Positions 1 through 5,857 of a DNA stretch of 5,937 bases are shown here, one piece after another. Below the pieces are notes generated by a model that ran no database searches, was not told the DNA's origin, and was given only the letters and a program-made list of their open reading frames with translations. Origin of the DNA: Desulfurococcales archaeon ex4484_217_1 (GTDB lineage Archaea > Thermoproteota > Thermoprotei_A > EX4484-217-1); contig NJED01000069.1 of NCBI GenBank assembly GCA_002254745.1, positions 1 through 5,937 on the forward strand, read 5' to 3'. Both the position numbers and the translations under genes were made by a program. Position 1 is the stretch's first letter, and each line of letters starts with the position of its first letter.

Positions 1-1985
1 CTTATTCCCTCCTCTCTAATCATTTTAATTACATCTAGTAGGTCATCTCTTAAGCATGGCTCTCCTCCAGTAAGTTGAACAGCTAAACCACCGCGTGGGT
101 ATTGCTTCTTAAGACTACGAATCATTTCCCTTAATTCTTCAAGCGTTGGCTCGTAAACGTAGCCTACCCTTTCAGCATAGAAGAAACAATTACTCACAAT
201 AATACCATCATTGACTAGGAAGTTATGATCGGGGCTTTCTACTTCTAAATCATATACCAATCCTTCATAGTCTTCCACCCTAATAGAGACTACTTCGTCT
301 ACTATGCAGTCACCTACTTTACTTATTCTAACTTCCCTTCTTCCACTTAAATTGCTAATCTTCTTCATATGACTAGTTTTTAAATCTATTAAGTTCACTA
401 ATTTAACCAAGTCTTTACCAGCAATGTAAAGTTTATGCAGGTCATGTTTTGCAAGCTTGTTCTTATCTTTAGAAACTTTCCTTATTCTTGAAAAGATGCC
501 TAAGCTTGCTAGAAGATAACTTAGGTCTCTTACGAGACCTTTAGATGTCGAAGCGTATCCTATGCTCAAATGTCTTTTGCCTTTAATAACATATCCATCA
601 CCATTAAATAGGCTACTTAGTAGAGCTATTTTAGCATCTAATGGGAATTCAAACACTTGCTTAGGAAGCCTTTTGTTTGGTGCTTTTTCAGGAATCTTGA
701 ACACGTATTTAAATATTAGCCTTAAGAGCCTACTCCCTATAACAATTTGTGGAGCTTTACCTTCCTTCAGCAGGATGCTATATGGTAACCTAAGAGATTC
801 CAACGCAGATACGATCTCCCTTATAATTTCTTCGTCTTTGACTGTTATTCTTAAATCCTTGCTAGTATAGTGACCGTCTGCTATGAAATAACCTATAAGC
901 TTAGCTAATTCTGGGGTAATTTTAAGTATAGCGGGTACCTTGTAAGCTACAGCATTAAGTCCCATATAGCATAGCTTCTGATTGTATTCAATACAATCAG
1001 TACTATACAGTACTTCAAGTGGAACGTACTTTCTTCTTTTCCATAAGTATGTTTTATCTCCATAATGTTTCTTAAGATCTCTTGTTTTCATGTTAATTAT
1101 ATTATGGACATATATCTTTCCATAATATTCTTTAGGGATATTTCTTAGTTCACTTATTAGATCTACCGAGCTAAGGTTATGTTTTATCTCGGGTATTTTA
1201 AACATAGAAAGTAACTTATCACCTATGGAAACATGTTCTGCTTCTTTCTTAACTAACTGGCCGTTCTCATATACTATAACTTTATGTTCTGGCGTAACTT
1301 TAATTTCCCTTCCTGACTTCGTCCTTATTACATATACTTTACCCTTGTGCTTTCTCCTCAAAATCTTCTTAACCTTAGTCCAAACAAGTTTACCCTGAGA
1401 GCTATAGCTTAGCACTTCTAGATTTTCAGGAATTGAATATTCGCCTTCAATACTTCCAACTCTTACCTTGTGCGGAAATACTCTGCTGCTTGCAAGTTCC
1501 TCCATGCTTACTAACTTAGTAATACCGTTTTCTCTTACAAGGATTTCTTGGTCTTTAGGTAAGCAATACCAGCAACTTAGATCGCACCTATTTGTTAAAA
1601 CAATGTTAGCTAACGATGTATATGTCATGTGATAAGGGCACAGCCCGCATGTGAAGGGGCAAGGAGCTTTTGCTTCAGTATAAACCACTTTTATTGGTTT
1701 TGTTTTCACCTCGTATCTTAGTGCTTTATAGAATAGTTTAGCATCGCCCCAGTATATTTCCTCAACTTCTCCATGTTCAGGGCATATTTTTCTAATCCAT
1801 ATTTTCTCATCCCTTTCAAAAATTATAGCTGGAAGAAGCCTATAACACACTGGACACAGGGAGGTCGTTCTTCTTATGAGTTCTTCTCCCTCTCTAAGTT
1901 TAGGTATTGGACCTCCAAGTTTAAAGGTACGTCCGAAAGCATTGAAACTTTTTTCAATAAACTTTTTCCCATAAGCATTTCTCAT
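1..1985 (-). CDS. Tes-like (COG1964) radical SAM protein, 5' part, intein-containing; runs off window
   Basis: The gene reads open for 661 codons from ATG at 1985 to the left edge with no stop; a GAGGT ribosome site sits 7 bases upstream. Without the intein (residues 141-599) the host is 140 residues plus at least 62. Visible in order: a CPVC (44-47) and CPEHG (68-72) metal-ribbon pair, a CPFTCGLC cluster motif followed by PYH (109-119), LTNRC (130-134) starting CxxxCxxC, and after the intein a GGEPCLRDD SAM-binding segment (640-648). This order is typical of the COG1964 family that includes the Methanocaldococcus MJ0619 tetraether synthase, which joins lipid tails by radical chemistry at the membrane. 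The exact reaction is inferred; crenarchaea carry several paralogues, so a different lipid or other C-C coupling is possible. The gene has its own promoter-like box downstream of herA. Confidence 0.85.
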   Translation of the reverse strand, partial: MRNAYGKKFIEKSFNAFGRTFKLGGPIPKLREGEELIRRTTSLCPVCYRLLPAIIFERDEKIWIRKICPEHGEVEEIYWGDAKLFYKALRYEVKTKPIKVVYTEAKAPCPFTCGLCPYHMTYTSLANIVLTNRCDLSCWYCLPKDQEILVRENGITKLVSMEELASSRVFPHKVRVGSIEGEYSIPENLEVLSYSSQGKLVWTKVKKILRRKHKGKVYVIRTKSGREIKVTPEHKVIVYENGQLVKKEAEHVSIGDKLLSMFKIPEIKHNLSSVDLISELRNIPKEYYGKIYVHNIINMKTRDLKKHYGDKTYLWKRRKYVPLEVLYSTDCIEYNQKLCYMGLNAVAYKVPAILKITPELAKLIGYFIADGHYTSKDLRITVKDEEIIREIVSALESLRLPYSILLKEGKAPQIVIGSRLLRLIFKYVFKIPEKAPNKRLPKQVFEFPLDAKIALLSSLFNGDGYVIKGKRHLSIGYASTSKGLVRDLSYLLASLGIFSRIRKVSKDKNKLAKHDLHKLYIAGKDLVKLVNLIDLKTSHMKKISNLSGRREVRISKVGDCIVDEVVSIRVEDYEGLVYDLEVESPDHNFLVNDGIIVSNCFFYAERVGYVYEPTLEELREMIRSLKKQYPRGGLAVQLTGGEPCLRDDLLDVIKMIREEGI
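189..1565 (-). mobile_element. Intein with LAGLIDADG homing endonuclease inside the radical SAM protein
   Basis: A 459-residue in-frame insertion (host residues 141-599) with all standard intein blocks. Block A starts at Cys1 (CLPKDQEILV). Block B has TPEH (Thr231, His234). Block C is LIGYFIADG (363-371) and block E is LLSSLFNGDGYV (456-466), giving two DOD-type LAGLIDADG motifs with acidic Asp370 and Asp463 both kept. Blocks F and G are YDLEVESPDHNFLVNDG (578-594) followed by VVSN-type end Ile-Val-Ser-Asn599, then Cys600 as the +1 residue. Splicing should join Tyr140 to Cys600. The frame is unbroken, so both splicing and endonuclease appear intact. One oddity is Ser598 where most inteins have a penultimate His. 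Composition resembles the host gene. Confidence 0.93.
978..1014. repeat. Compound palindrome inside the intein coding region
   Basis: Positions 978-1000 form an inverted repeat with perfect 11-base arms, CTGATTGTATT and AATACAATCAG, around a single central base. It runs directly into AGTACT (999-1004), ATAC, AGTACT (1009-1014), a repeated 6-base palindrome that is itself nearly symmetrical. The block codes for intein residues around 325-337, between the splicing N-domain and the first LAGLIDADG motif. A hairpin in the mRNA or a protein binding site are both possible; no function is shown by sequence alone. Confidence 0.6.
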
Positions 1986-1992
1986 GAAAATT

Positions 1993-1997
1993 ACCTC
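1993..1997 (-). promoter_or_regulatory. Ribosome binding site of the radical SAM gene
   Basis: GAGGT reads on the minus strand 7 bases before ATG 1985, matching the archaeal anti-Shine-Dalgarno core. It decides the start: no other in-frame ATG/GTG/TTG upstream is needed and the protein begins shortly before the conserved CPVC ribbon. Confidence 0.6.
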
Positions 1998-2023
1998 AAA
2001 TATACTATCACATACTCGATTCC

Positions 2024-2036
2024 TATAAAATAAAAG
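2024..2036 (-). promoter_or_regulatory. TATA-box-like promoter of the radical SAM gene
   Basis: CTTTTATTTTATA on the minus strand, preceded by an A-rich GGGAAAG that could serve as BRE. The centre lies about 45 bases before ATG 1985, placing a start of transcription near 2000-2005 and leaving a short leader that just covers the GAGGT site. The T-rich run could also help end the herA transcript. Assigned by position and composition only. Confidence 0.45.
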
Positions 2037-2073
2037 CTTTCCCTAATTGACAATATGGCTACTACATTTAGAA

Positions 2074-2148
2074 CTATATTACGGATAAATCGAAATGCCC
2101 AGCTACTGGTAATGGTGTACACATTAGAACATAGCCTAGCCTAAGCGC
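2074..2148 (-). pseudogene. Possible displaced C-terminal remnant of herA
   Basis: Right at the herA stop, the frame shifted by +1 reads ALRLGYVLMCTPLPVAGHFDLSVI and then stops at 2074. The residues joining the herA frame would read EGEYVMQVA followed by HALRLG. A short tail rich in Pro-Val-Ala-Gly ending in an FD/DLS element resembles how some HerA-type ATPases finish, so this could be the true gene end left after an internal deletion of roughly 100 or more codons that also changed frame. The resemblance is weak and short; the stretch may equally be plain spacer. The rest of the 155-base gap holds the promoter of the next gene. Confidence 0.25.
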
Positions 2149-3838
2149 ATGCGACTTGCATAACGTATTCTCCTTCACCTCCTCCTGCTGCCGGGAAGAA
2201 TCTATGGGCCTCATCAACAATTACTATAGTTGGTTGTGTTTTTGCTCTCTCAGCATATCTTAGCATTTTCCACATGAACACTTTGTATAATATTCTTAGA
2301 GCAACAATGTTCTCAACATTGCCTGAAACAAGTGGAACATTTTCTTTAAGGAAAGCAAGGTCAACTATTATTAGTTCATTCCTGGAGTTTTCTAGGATAG
2401 CGTTTAAGTTTGGTTCACCAACAATCTCATTTCCCAGAATGACGTCGAAAATTCCACTGTCGTCAAGTACGCCAAGAGATCGTACAATGTTTTCCACAGT
2501 ACCTTTATGTACACCTAGTCTAGAAAATACTATGTTATATGCTTCACTACCCTTCTTGAATAATGCTTCTCTTAAAGACTCTAAAAAGTCTGTTAGCGTT
2601 GTTAGTTTATACCCATACTCCTCAAAAGCGTTTATTATCCTAGGTAGGTGATCTCTTGCCTGGCTAGTTAGAAACGGATTTAGAATAGCTAGCTCAGGGC
2701 CTTTAAGTTCCTTAAAACTGAAAGCATAAGGTATTAACGTTAAATGCGTTTTCTTTATACCTGTTGAAGTACTGTATGTTAGTTCGACAATTATTCTTCT
2801 TAAGGGGCCATATCCTTTAACTTCAACATCAACACTGCTTACAACCCCATTCAGTATTTTCTCTACAATACTAAAGTATGAGGATTCAACATAGTACTTG
2901 CCTAGAGCCTCTAAGTATTCATTAATAGTACGTGGTTTGCTTCCTATTCTTTCACAGTATTTTCTTAGTTTTTCACAAAGCTGCTTCGTTACAGGGATTA
3001 TTATTTTAGCTTTAGATATGTTCCTAATGTTGTCAAATACCTTCTCAGCAATGAACTCCTCGGTTTCAACGTTTTTCTCCAGCTTCCATACACTTTCTAG
3101 AACCATGTGAACATAGTCTTTAGTAGAATCTAACACAACTATCGTTGGTTCATAACCTTCCTCTACGTTAAAGCTTAACTTATTAAGTAGCGCAATAATG
3201 AAGTTCTTAATGAACGTTGTTTTACCTGCTCCTGTTGTTCCTAAGACAAGCATATGCTGGTAAAGGGCATGTAAAGGTAGTTTAATCTTTACATCTAAAG
3301 GTTTCTCACCTATAGCTAAAAGACCGAGAACAACGCCTTCCTCAGGTAGTCCAAGTATTTTCTCGAAGACTTCAGGGTTAGGCTTTATTATCGGGGATTG
3401 AGGTTCGATAACGTATGCTGCTGCTTTAACCTCATCTCTTTCAGGGTTCCATGCTAATAGAGGTTCGGCAACTACTCTAGCTCTAGTTACTAAGCCTGAT
3501 GCATCTAGTTGTGTTTGTAAAGCTATAGCTTCAGGGATACCAAGTTCTGACATTACGTCGCGTCTTTCAACACTCTTTATTCTTAAACTAACTACTTCAC
3601 CTGTTTTCACATCCACTGCTGCAAGATAGGATCCGGCAACAGAAACTTCTTCATGACTTCTAAAATACTCTAACGGGTCCACCTCAAACTGAACTAAGGA
3701 ACCATCACTTCCTATCCTTGAAGGCGCTAGTCTACTTACAAATCCAATTATTTTACCATATTTTTCAGCTTTCTTCAATGCTTCTTCAAGCTTACCCTTG
3801 GCTTCTATATATGCCTTGTTTAGCTCTTCAATACTCAT
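2141..3838 (-). CDS. herA: HerA-type DNA translocase/helicase, lacking the C-terminal end of its ATPase core
   Basis: HerA is a hexameric DNA-pumping ATPase that binds NurA and, with Mre11-Rad50, resects DNA ends for recombination. The 565-residue frame shows a Lys/Glu-rich helix (1-30), a HAS-type beta domain (about 28-180), Walker A GTTGAGKT (200-207), a long helical insert (about 255-470), and Walker B TIVIVDEAH (537-545; Asp542, Glu543) followed by RFFPAAGGGEGEYV. It then stops at residue 565. Family members continue for well over 100 residues past Walker B, with a sensor Gln/Asn strand and Arg finger, so the catalytic core is incomplete here. ATG 3838 overlaps the nurA stop as ATGA and has a strong GGAGATGA site, implying coupled translation. 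It may be inactive, or completed by something not visible here. Family identity is firm; the functional state is not. Confidence 0.88.
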   Translation of the reverse strand: MSIEELNKAYIEAKGKLEEALKKAEKYGKIIGFVSRLAPSRIGSDGSLVQFEVDPLEYFRSHEEVSVAGSYLAAVDVKTGEVVSLRIKSVERRDVMSELGIPEAIALQTQLDASGLVTRARVVAEPLLAWNPERDEVKAAAYVIEPQSPIIKPNPEVFEKILGLPEEGVVLGLLAIGEKPLDVKIKLPLHALYQHMLVLGTTGAGKTTFIKNFIIALLNKLSFNVEEGYEPTIVVLDSTKDYVHMVLESVWKLEKNVETEEFIAEKVFDNIRNISKAKIIIPVTKQLCEKLRKYCERIGSKPRTINEYLEALGKYYVESSYFSIVEKILNGVVSSVDVEVKGYGPLRRIIVELTYSTSTGIKKTHLTLIPYAFSFKELKGPELAILNPFLTSQARDHLPRIINAFEEYGYKLTTLTDFLESLREALFKKGSEAYNIVFSRLGVHKGTVENIVRSLGVLDDSGIFDVILGNEIVGEPNLNAILENSRNELIIVDLAFLKENVPLVSGNVENIVALRILYKVFMWKMLRYAERAKTQPTIVIVDEAHRFFPAAGGGEGEYVMQVACA

Positions 3839-4245
3839 TTCAAGGTCATCTCCTTGAACACATGCTCAACCATCAATCTACTTTCATACGTTAGAGGTAT
3901 TTTAGCTTCTGAGTACAGTCGTGAAAGGTATAGGAGTAAGGAAGCAGACCACTTTTTACACCTAGTATCTGCCAATATAAGTGAGTAGGGAAGTGTTGTT
4001 GAAAAGTATGCTGTATCCCCTACTATCCATTCAAAAATCAGATTCTCATACTTCTCATAAGCCTCGTAAGGAACTTCAACTCTGAAAACCCTATATCCTA
4101 CATCTAAATATGGGTGTTTAGGTATGATAACGTATGCTACTACTTTTCTGGAAACATCAACCCCTAGAACATTATTAACTTCAGACAAGTACTCATAAGA
4201 TCTAGTAATTATTGTTGATCTCTCGAATCTCTTAACAATACCCAC
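3835..4245 (-). CDS. nurA: C-terminal half of NurA nuclease (second frame)
   Basis: This 136-codon frame (GTG 4245 to TGA 3835) is the missing back half of NurA, not a separate protein family. It opens with GIVKRFERS, the conserved Val-Lys-Arg strand that follows motif III in NurA, continues with YRVFRVEVP (51-59 or so) and ends with a PYSLILADTR helix region where NurA places its last motif. Reading upstream in the same frame gives KDRVKAIRENLEHELTV before the GTG, with no ribosome binding site near the GTG, so independent initiation is unlikely. Joined at the slippery site the product is 350 residues, the usual length for crenarchaeal NurA. The His expected in the last motif is not evident, so activity is uncertain. 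The stop overlaps the herA ATG. Confidence 0.75.
   Translation of the reverse strand: MGIVKRFERSTIITRSYEYLSEVNNVLGVDVSRKVVAYVIIPKHPYLDVGYRVFRVEVPYEAYEKYENLIFEWIVGDTAYFSTTLPYSLILADTRCKKWSASLLLYLSRLYSEAKIPLTYESRLMVEHVFKEMTLK
3846..3853 (-). promoter_or_regulatory. Ribosome binding site of herA, inside the nurA tail
   Basis: GGAGATGA lies 7 bases before ATG 3838 and within the last codons of the nurA second frame. It is a strong archaeal Shine-Dalgarno match, fixes the herA start, and shows that herA can be translated on its own whether or not nurA is read to its end. Confidence 0.65.
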
Positions 4246-4250
4246 AACTG

Positions 4251-4886
4251 TTAATTCGTGTTCGAGGTTTTCCCTAATAGCTTTAACGCGGTCTTTAAAG
4301 GACCATCAACTAGAATTAGTCTGTGTTTTAAACCGAAAACTTCAGTTAAAGCCGCCTTAATAGCACCATCCTTTAAAACTTTATTTTCTAAGTTCGTTCT
4401 TACTTCGTCAACTATTTGACTCCTATTATAGTCTGGGTTATATAGGAAACCTGCTGGAGACCTCTGGGTAGCATATGGAGGCAATTTAAGTTTAATGTTG
4501 GGAGCTTCCGGAGCAACACCAATAAATGGTGGCTCTCTTTCTAGTAGGACAGGGTATTTAAACCATAAATGCGGATAGTCTAGTATTACGCCGAATCTTT
4601 CAGAAACAAGAGAAACAGCTGCTATTGTTGTAAAGGCATATGCTGTACCTACGATTCTACTGCTACCGTCGAGAGCTAATATGGGGGGAGGTTTCTGTGG
4701 AGTAACTGGTTGAAGTATTTTCTCACCAATAAACTCTGTTCTCCTAGCTGAAGCTTCCCCCCTAACCTCTAAAAACTCATCTAGCCTAACCTGAGCATTC
4801 CAGAAGCTAATAACGCCCTTAAGACCGGCTATTTCCCTAACAACTTCACCTAAACTTTTAATATCCAATACTGTTTTTCCTCTCAA
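4251..4886 (-). CDS. nurA: NurA 5'-3' nuclease, N-terminal half (zero frame)
   Basis: NurA is a dimeric, Mn-dependent nuclease that sits on the HerA ring and trims DNA ends. The frame has 211 codons. Motif I is ILALDGSSR with Asp73; motif II probably lies in LVSERFG (Glu97) or a nearby acidic residue; motif III is ILVDGPL with Asp194. The final KTALKLLGKTSNTN is unlike NurA and is read only because the natural continuation lies in the -1 frame. The frame opens with TTG at 4886; a TTG at 4868 with GAGAGG upstream (4879-4884) is an alternative giving 205 residues. It is the first gene of a nurA-herA operon with a TATA box just upstream. If no frameshift occurs the 211-residue product would lack the C-terminal motif and probably the HerA contact surface. 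Confidence 0.8.
   Translation of the reverse strand: MRGKTVLDIKSLGEVVREIAGLKGVISFWNAQVRLDEFLEVRGEASARRTEFIGEKILQPVTPQKPPPILALDGSSRIVGTAYAFTTIAAVSLVSERFGVILDYPHLWFKYPVLLEREPPFIGVAPEAPNIKLKLPPYATQRSPAGFLYNPDYNRSQIVDEVRTNLENKVLKDGAIKAALTEVFGLKHRLILVDGPLKTALKLLGKTSNTN
4293..4299 (-). promoter_or_regulatory. Candidate -1 frameshift slippery heptamer in nurA
   Basis: In the zero frame of nurA the codons GGT CCT TTA AAG contain T TTA AAG, which fits the X XXY YYZ rule for -1 slippage (TTT, AAA, G). A slip here moves reading from DGPL (Leu197) straight to KDRVKAIRENLEHELTV and the NurA C-terminal half. Without it the ribosome meets TAA at 4251-4253. No strong stem is evident 5-9 bases downstream; a 6-base stem, TTAACA (4249-4254) with TGTTAA (4232-4237), spans the zero-frame stop but is distant. 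A simple one-base deletion or sequencing error at TTTAAA would look the same. Confidence 0.5.
4879..4884 (-). promoter_or_regulatory. Ribosome-site candidate for an alternative nurA start
   Basis: GAGAGG on the minus strand is 10 bases before TTG 4868. It competes with TTG 4886, which would be almost leaderless given the TATA box position. The choice changes only the first six residues. Confidence 0.35.
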
Positions 4887-4892
4887 ATTCCC

Positions 4893-4902
4893 AAATATTA
4901 TA
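4893..4902 (+). promoter_or_regulatory. Possible TATA box of moaB-queT
   Basis: AAATATTATA on the plus strand is centred about 24 bases before ATG 4921, which would make moaB a leaderless message. The alternative TTATATAA at 4909-4916 is too close to the ATG. Position and composition are the only support. Confidence 0.3.
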
Positions 4903-4909
4903 GAGTAGT

Positions 4910-4918
4910 TATATAAGA
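4910..4918 (-). promoter_or_regulatory. TATA box of the nurA-herA operon
   Basis: CTTATATAA on the minus strand is centred about 28 bases before TTG 4886, the standard archaeal distance from TATA box to transcription start. Transcription would then begin near 4886-4890, giving either a leaderless message or a 20-base leader to TTG 4868. The box directly abuts the moaB ATG at 4921 on the other strand. Confidence 0.5.
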
Positions 4919-4920
4919 GT

Positions 4921-5450
4921 ATGCACGTAATCTTATAGCTAGTAAAGCCGAAGACTACAGTGGAAAAATTCTAGCTAAAAACATAGTAGAAGAAGGAGAT
5001 CATAAGGTAATATACTATAACGTCGTCCCTAATAGAAGATTTAAAATTGAAAAATCAGTGGAAGACGCCCTAAAGAAAAACGTTGATGCAGTGTTACTAA
5101 TAGGTGGCACAGGACTGGGGCCTAGAGACATTACTGCAGATGTTATCGAAAACCTTGCTGACAAAAAAATCCCAGGCTTCGGGGAAGTTTTTAGATACTT
5201 AACATTTACTAAGGAGAGAACTAAGGCTTGGCTTACGAGAGCTACTGCATGTGTTTATAAGGGAACATTGCTATTTGCAATACCGGGCTCACCTTCGGCA
5301 GTAGAGTTAGCTTTAAAAGAAATAATTCTACCAGAAATATGCCATGCAATAAACGTTGTTAAAGGGGTTAGCCACTGGAATGAAGAACGCAAAAGCAATA
5401 ACTACAGCATCAATTTACGCAGCACTATATGCAACAATAACCATAGCTGA
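4921..5450 (+). CDS. moaB: MoaB/Mog-type molybdopterin-binding protein with a frame break at its 5' end
   Basis: Members of this family bind molybdopterin and adenylate it during molybdenum or tungsten cofactor synthesis in the cytoplasm; tungsten enzymes are common in hyperthermophiles. The main frame shows ASKAEDYSGK, then VDAVLLIGGTGLGPRDIT with the pterin-binding GGTG loop, PGFGEVFR, and FAIPGSPSAV before the LILPE-like helix. The frame is open from 4917 but has no usual start codon before GTG 5058, far inside conserved sequence. ATG 4921 reads MHVIL and then TAG; a -1 step at TTA (4933-4935) continues as IASKAEDYSG, a normal MoaB N-terminus, and yields 176 residues. Either a base is missing, or recoding or an unusual start is used. 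The last 23 or so residues, Lys/Asn/Ser-rich, arise from overlap with the transporter gene and do not look like family sequence. Confidence 0.75.
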
Positions 5451-5853
5451 AACCATAATCGGTGGAACATTAGCCTACGGGCCTGTACAAGTGCGTGTGA
5501 GTGATGCTCTGCTACCCTTACCTATGATACACGGTATACCCGCTGCAATAGGGTTGGCTATAGGGTGCGCTGTAGCAAACGCTTATGCTACGGGGAACAT
5601 AATAGACATGGTTTTCGGTAGTATAGCAAACCTAGTAGCAGGAGTACTTGCGGCAAAGATATCTAAAGGGAAACCTATACTGGCTTGCACATACTCTGTT
5701 GTTGCAGTAACATTAATTGTTGGAAGCTACTTACCATTACTTTTCCCTATACCACTATGGTTATCATACACGTCAATACTAATTGGTGAATCAATAGCAA
5801 TATACCTAATAGGGTATCCACTATTAAGAATTCTAGTGAAAATGAGAGGATAA
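5380..5853 (+). CDS. queT: QueT-family transporter, putative queuosine/archaeosine precursor uptake
   Basis: A 157-residue membrane protein of about five hydrophobic segments (roughly 6-30, 46-70, 76-93, 100-122, 127-153). The QueT signatures are QVRVSDALLPLP (37-48), the GLAIGCAVANAYATGNIIDMVFGS stretch split over 58-81, and a final WLSYTSILIGESIAIY helix. QueT proteins act as the substrate-binding membrane subunit of ECF-type importers for deazapurines; in an archaeon the likely use is feeding preQ0-type precursors to archaeosine in tRNA. This is inferred from family; no ATPase subunits are in the window. ATG 5380 is chosen over TTG 5356 because the extra eight residues are not family-like and GGGG (5364-5367) precedes the ATG. 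It overlaps moaB by 71 bases and shares its transcript. Confidence 0.85.
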   Translation: MKNAKAITTASIYAALYATITIAETIIGGTLAYGPVQVRVSDALLPLPMIHGIPAAIGLAIGCAVANAYATGNIIDMVFGSIANLVAGVLAAKISKGKPILACTYSVVAVTLIVGSYLPLLFPIPLWLSYTSILIGESIAIYLIGYPLLRILVKMRG

Positions 5854-5857
5854 TCCC

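Noticed and set aside
562..870. 102-codon open frame on the plus strand
   Set aside because: It lies opposite the intein endonuclease region, has no family features, and the minus strand reads clear LAGLIDADG motifs through it.
1773..2033. 86-codon open frame on the plus strand
   Set aside because: It runs antisense to the conserved CPVC/CPEH N-terminus of the radical SAM protein and through its promoter; no recognisable protein.
2274..2651. 125-codon open frame on the plus strand
   Set aside because: Shadow of herA; Ser/Pro-rich translation typical of the antisense of a charged protein.
2898..3110. 70-codon open frame on the plus strand
   Set aside because: Shadow of the herA helical insert with no ribosome site or homology I can see.
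3835..4245. Independent small gene between nurA and herA
   Set aside because: Its sequence continues NurA after motif III, the frame extends upstream of the GTG into NurA-like residues, and no ribosome site precedes the GTG; better read as the NurA C-terminal half.
4909..4917. TTATATAAG as the TATA box of moaB
   Set aside because: Only 4 bases before ATG 4921, too near for an archaeal promoter; it fits nurA on the other strand.
5356..5379. TTG 5356 as the start of the transporter
   Set aside because: The added residues LKGLATG are not QueT-like and ATG 5380 has a better placed GGGG upstream.
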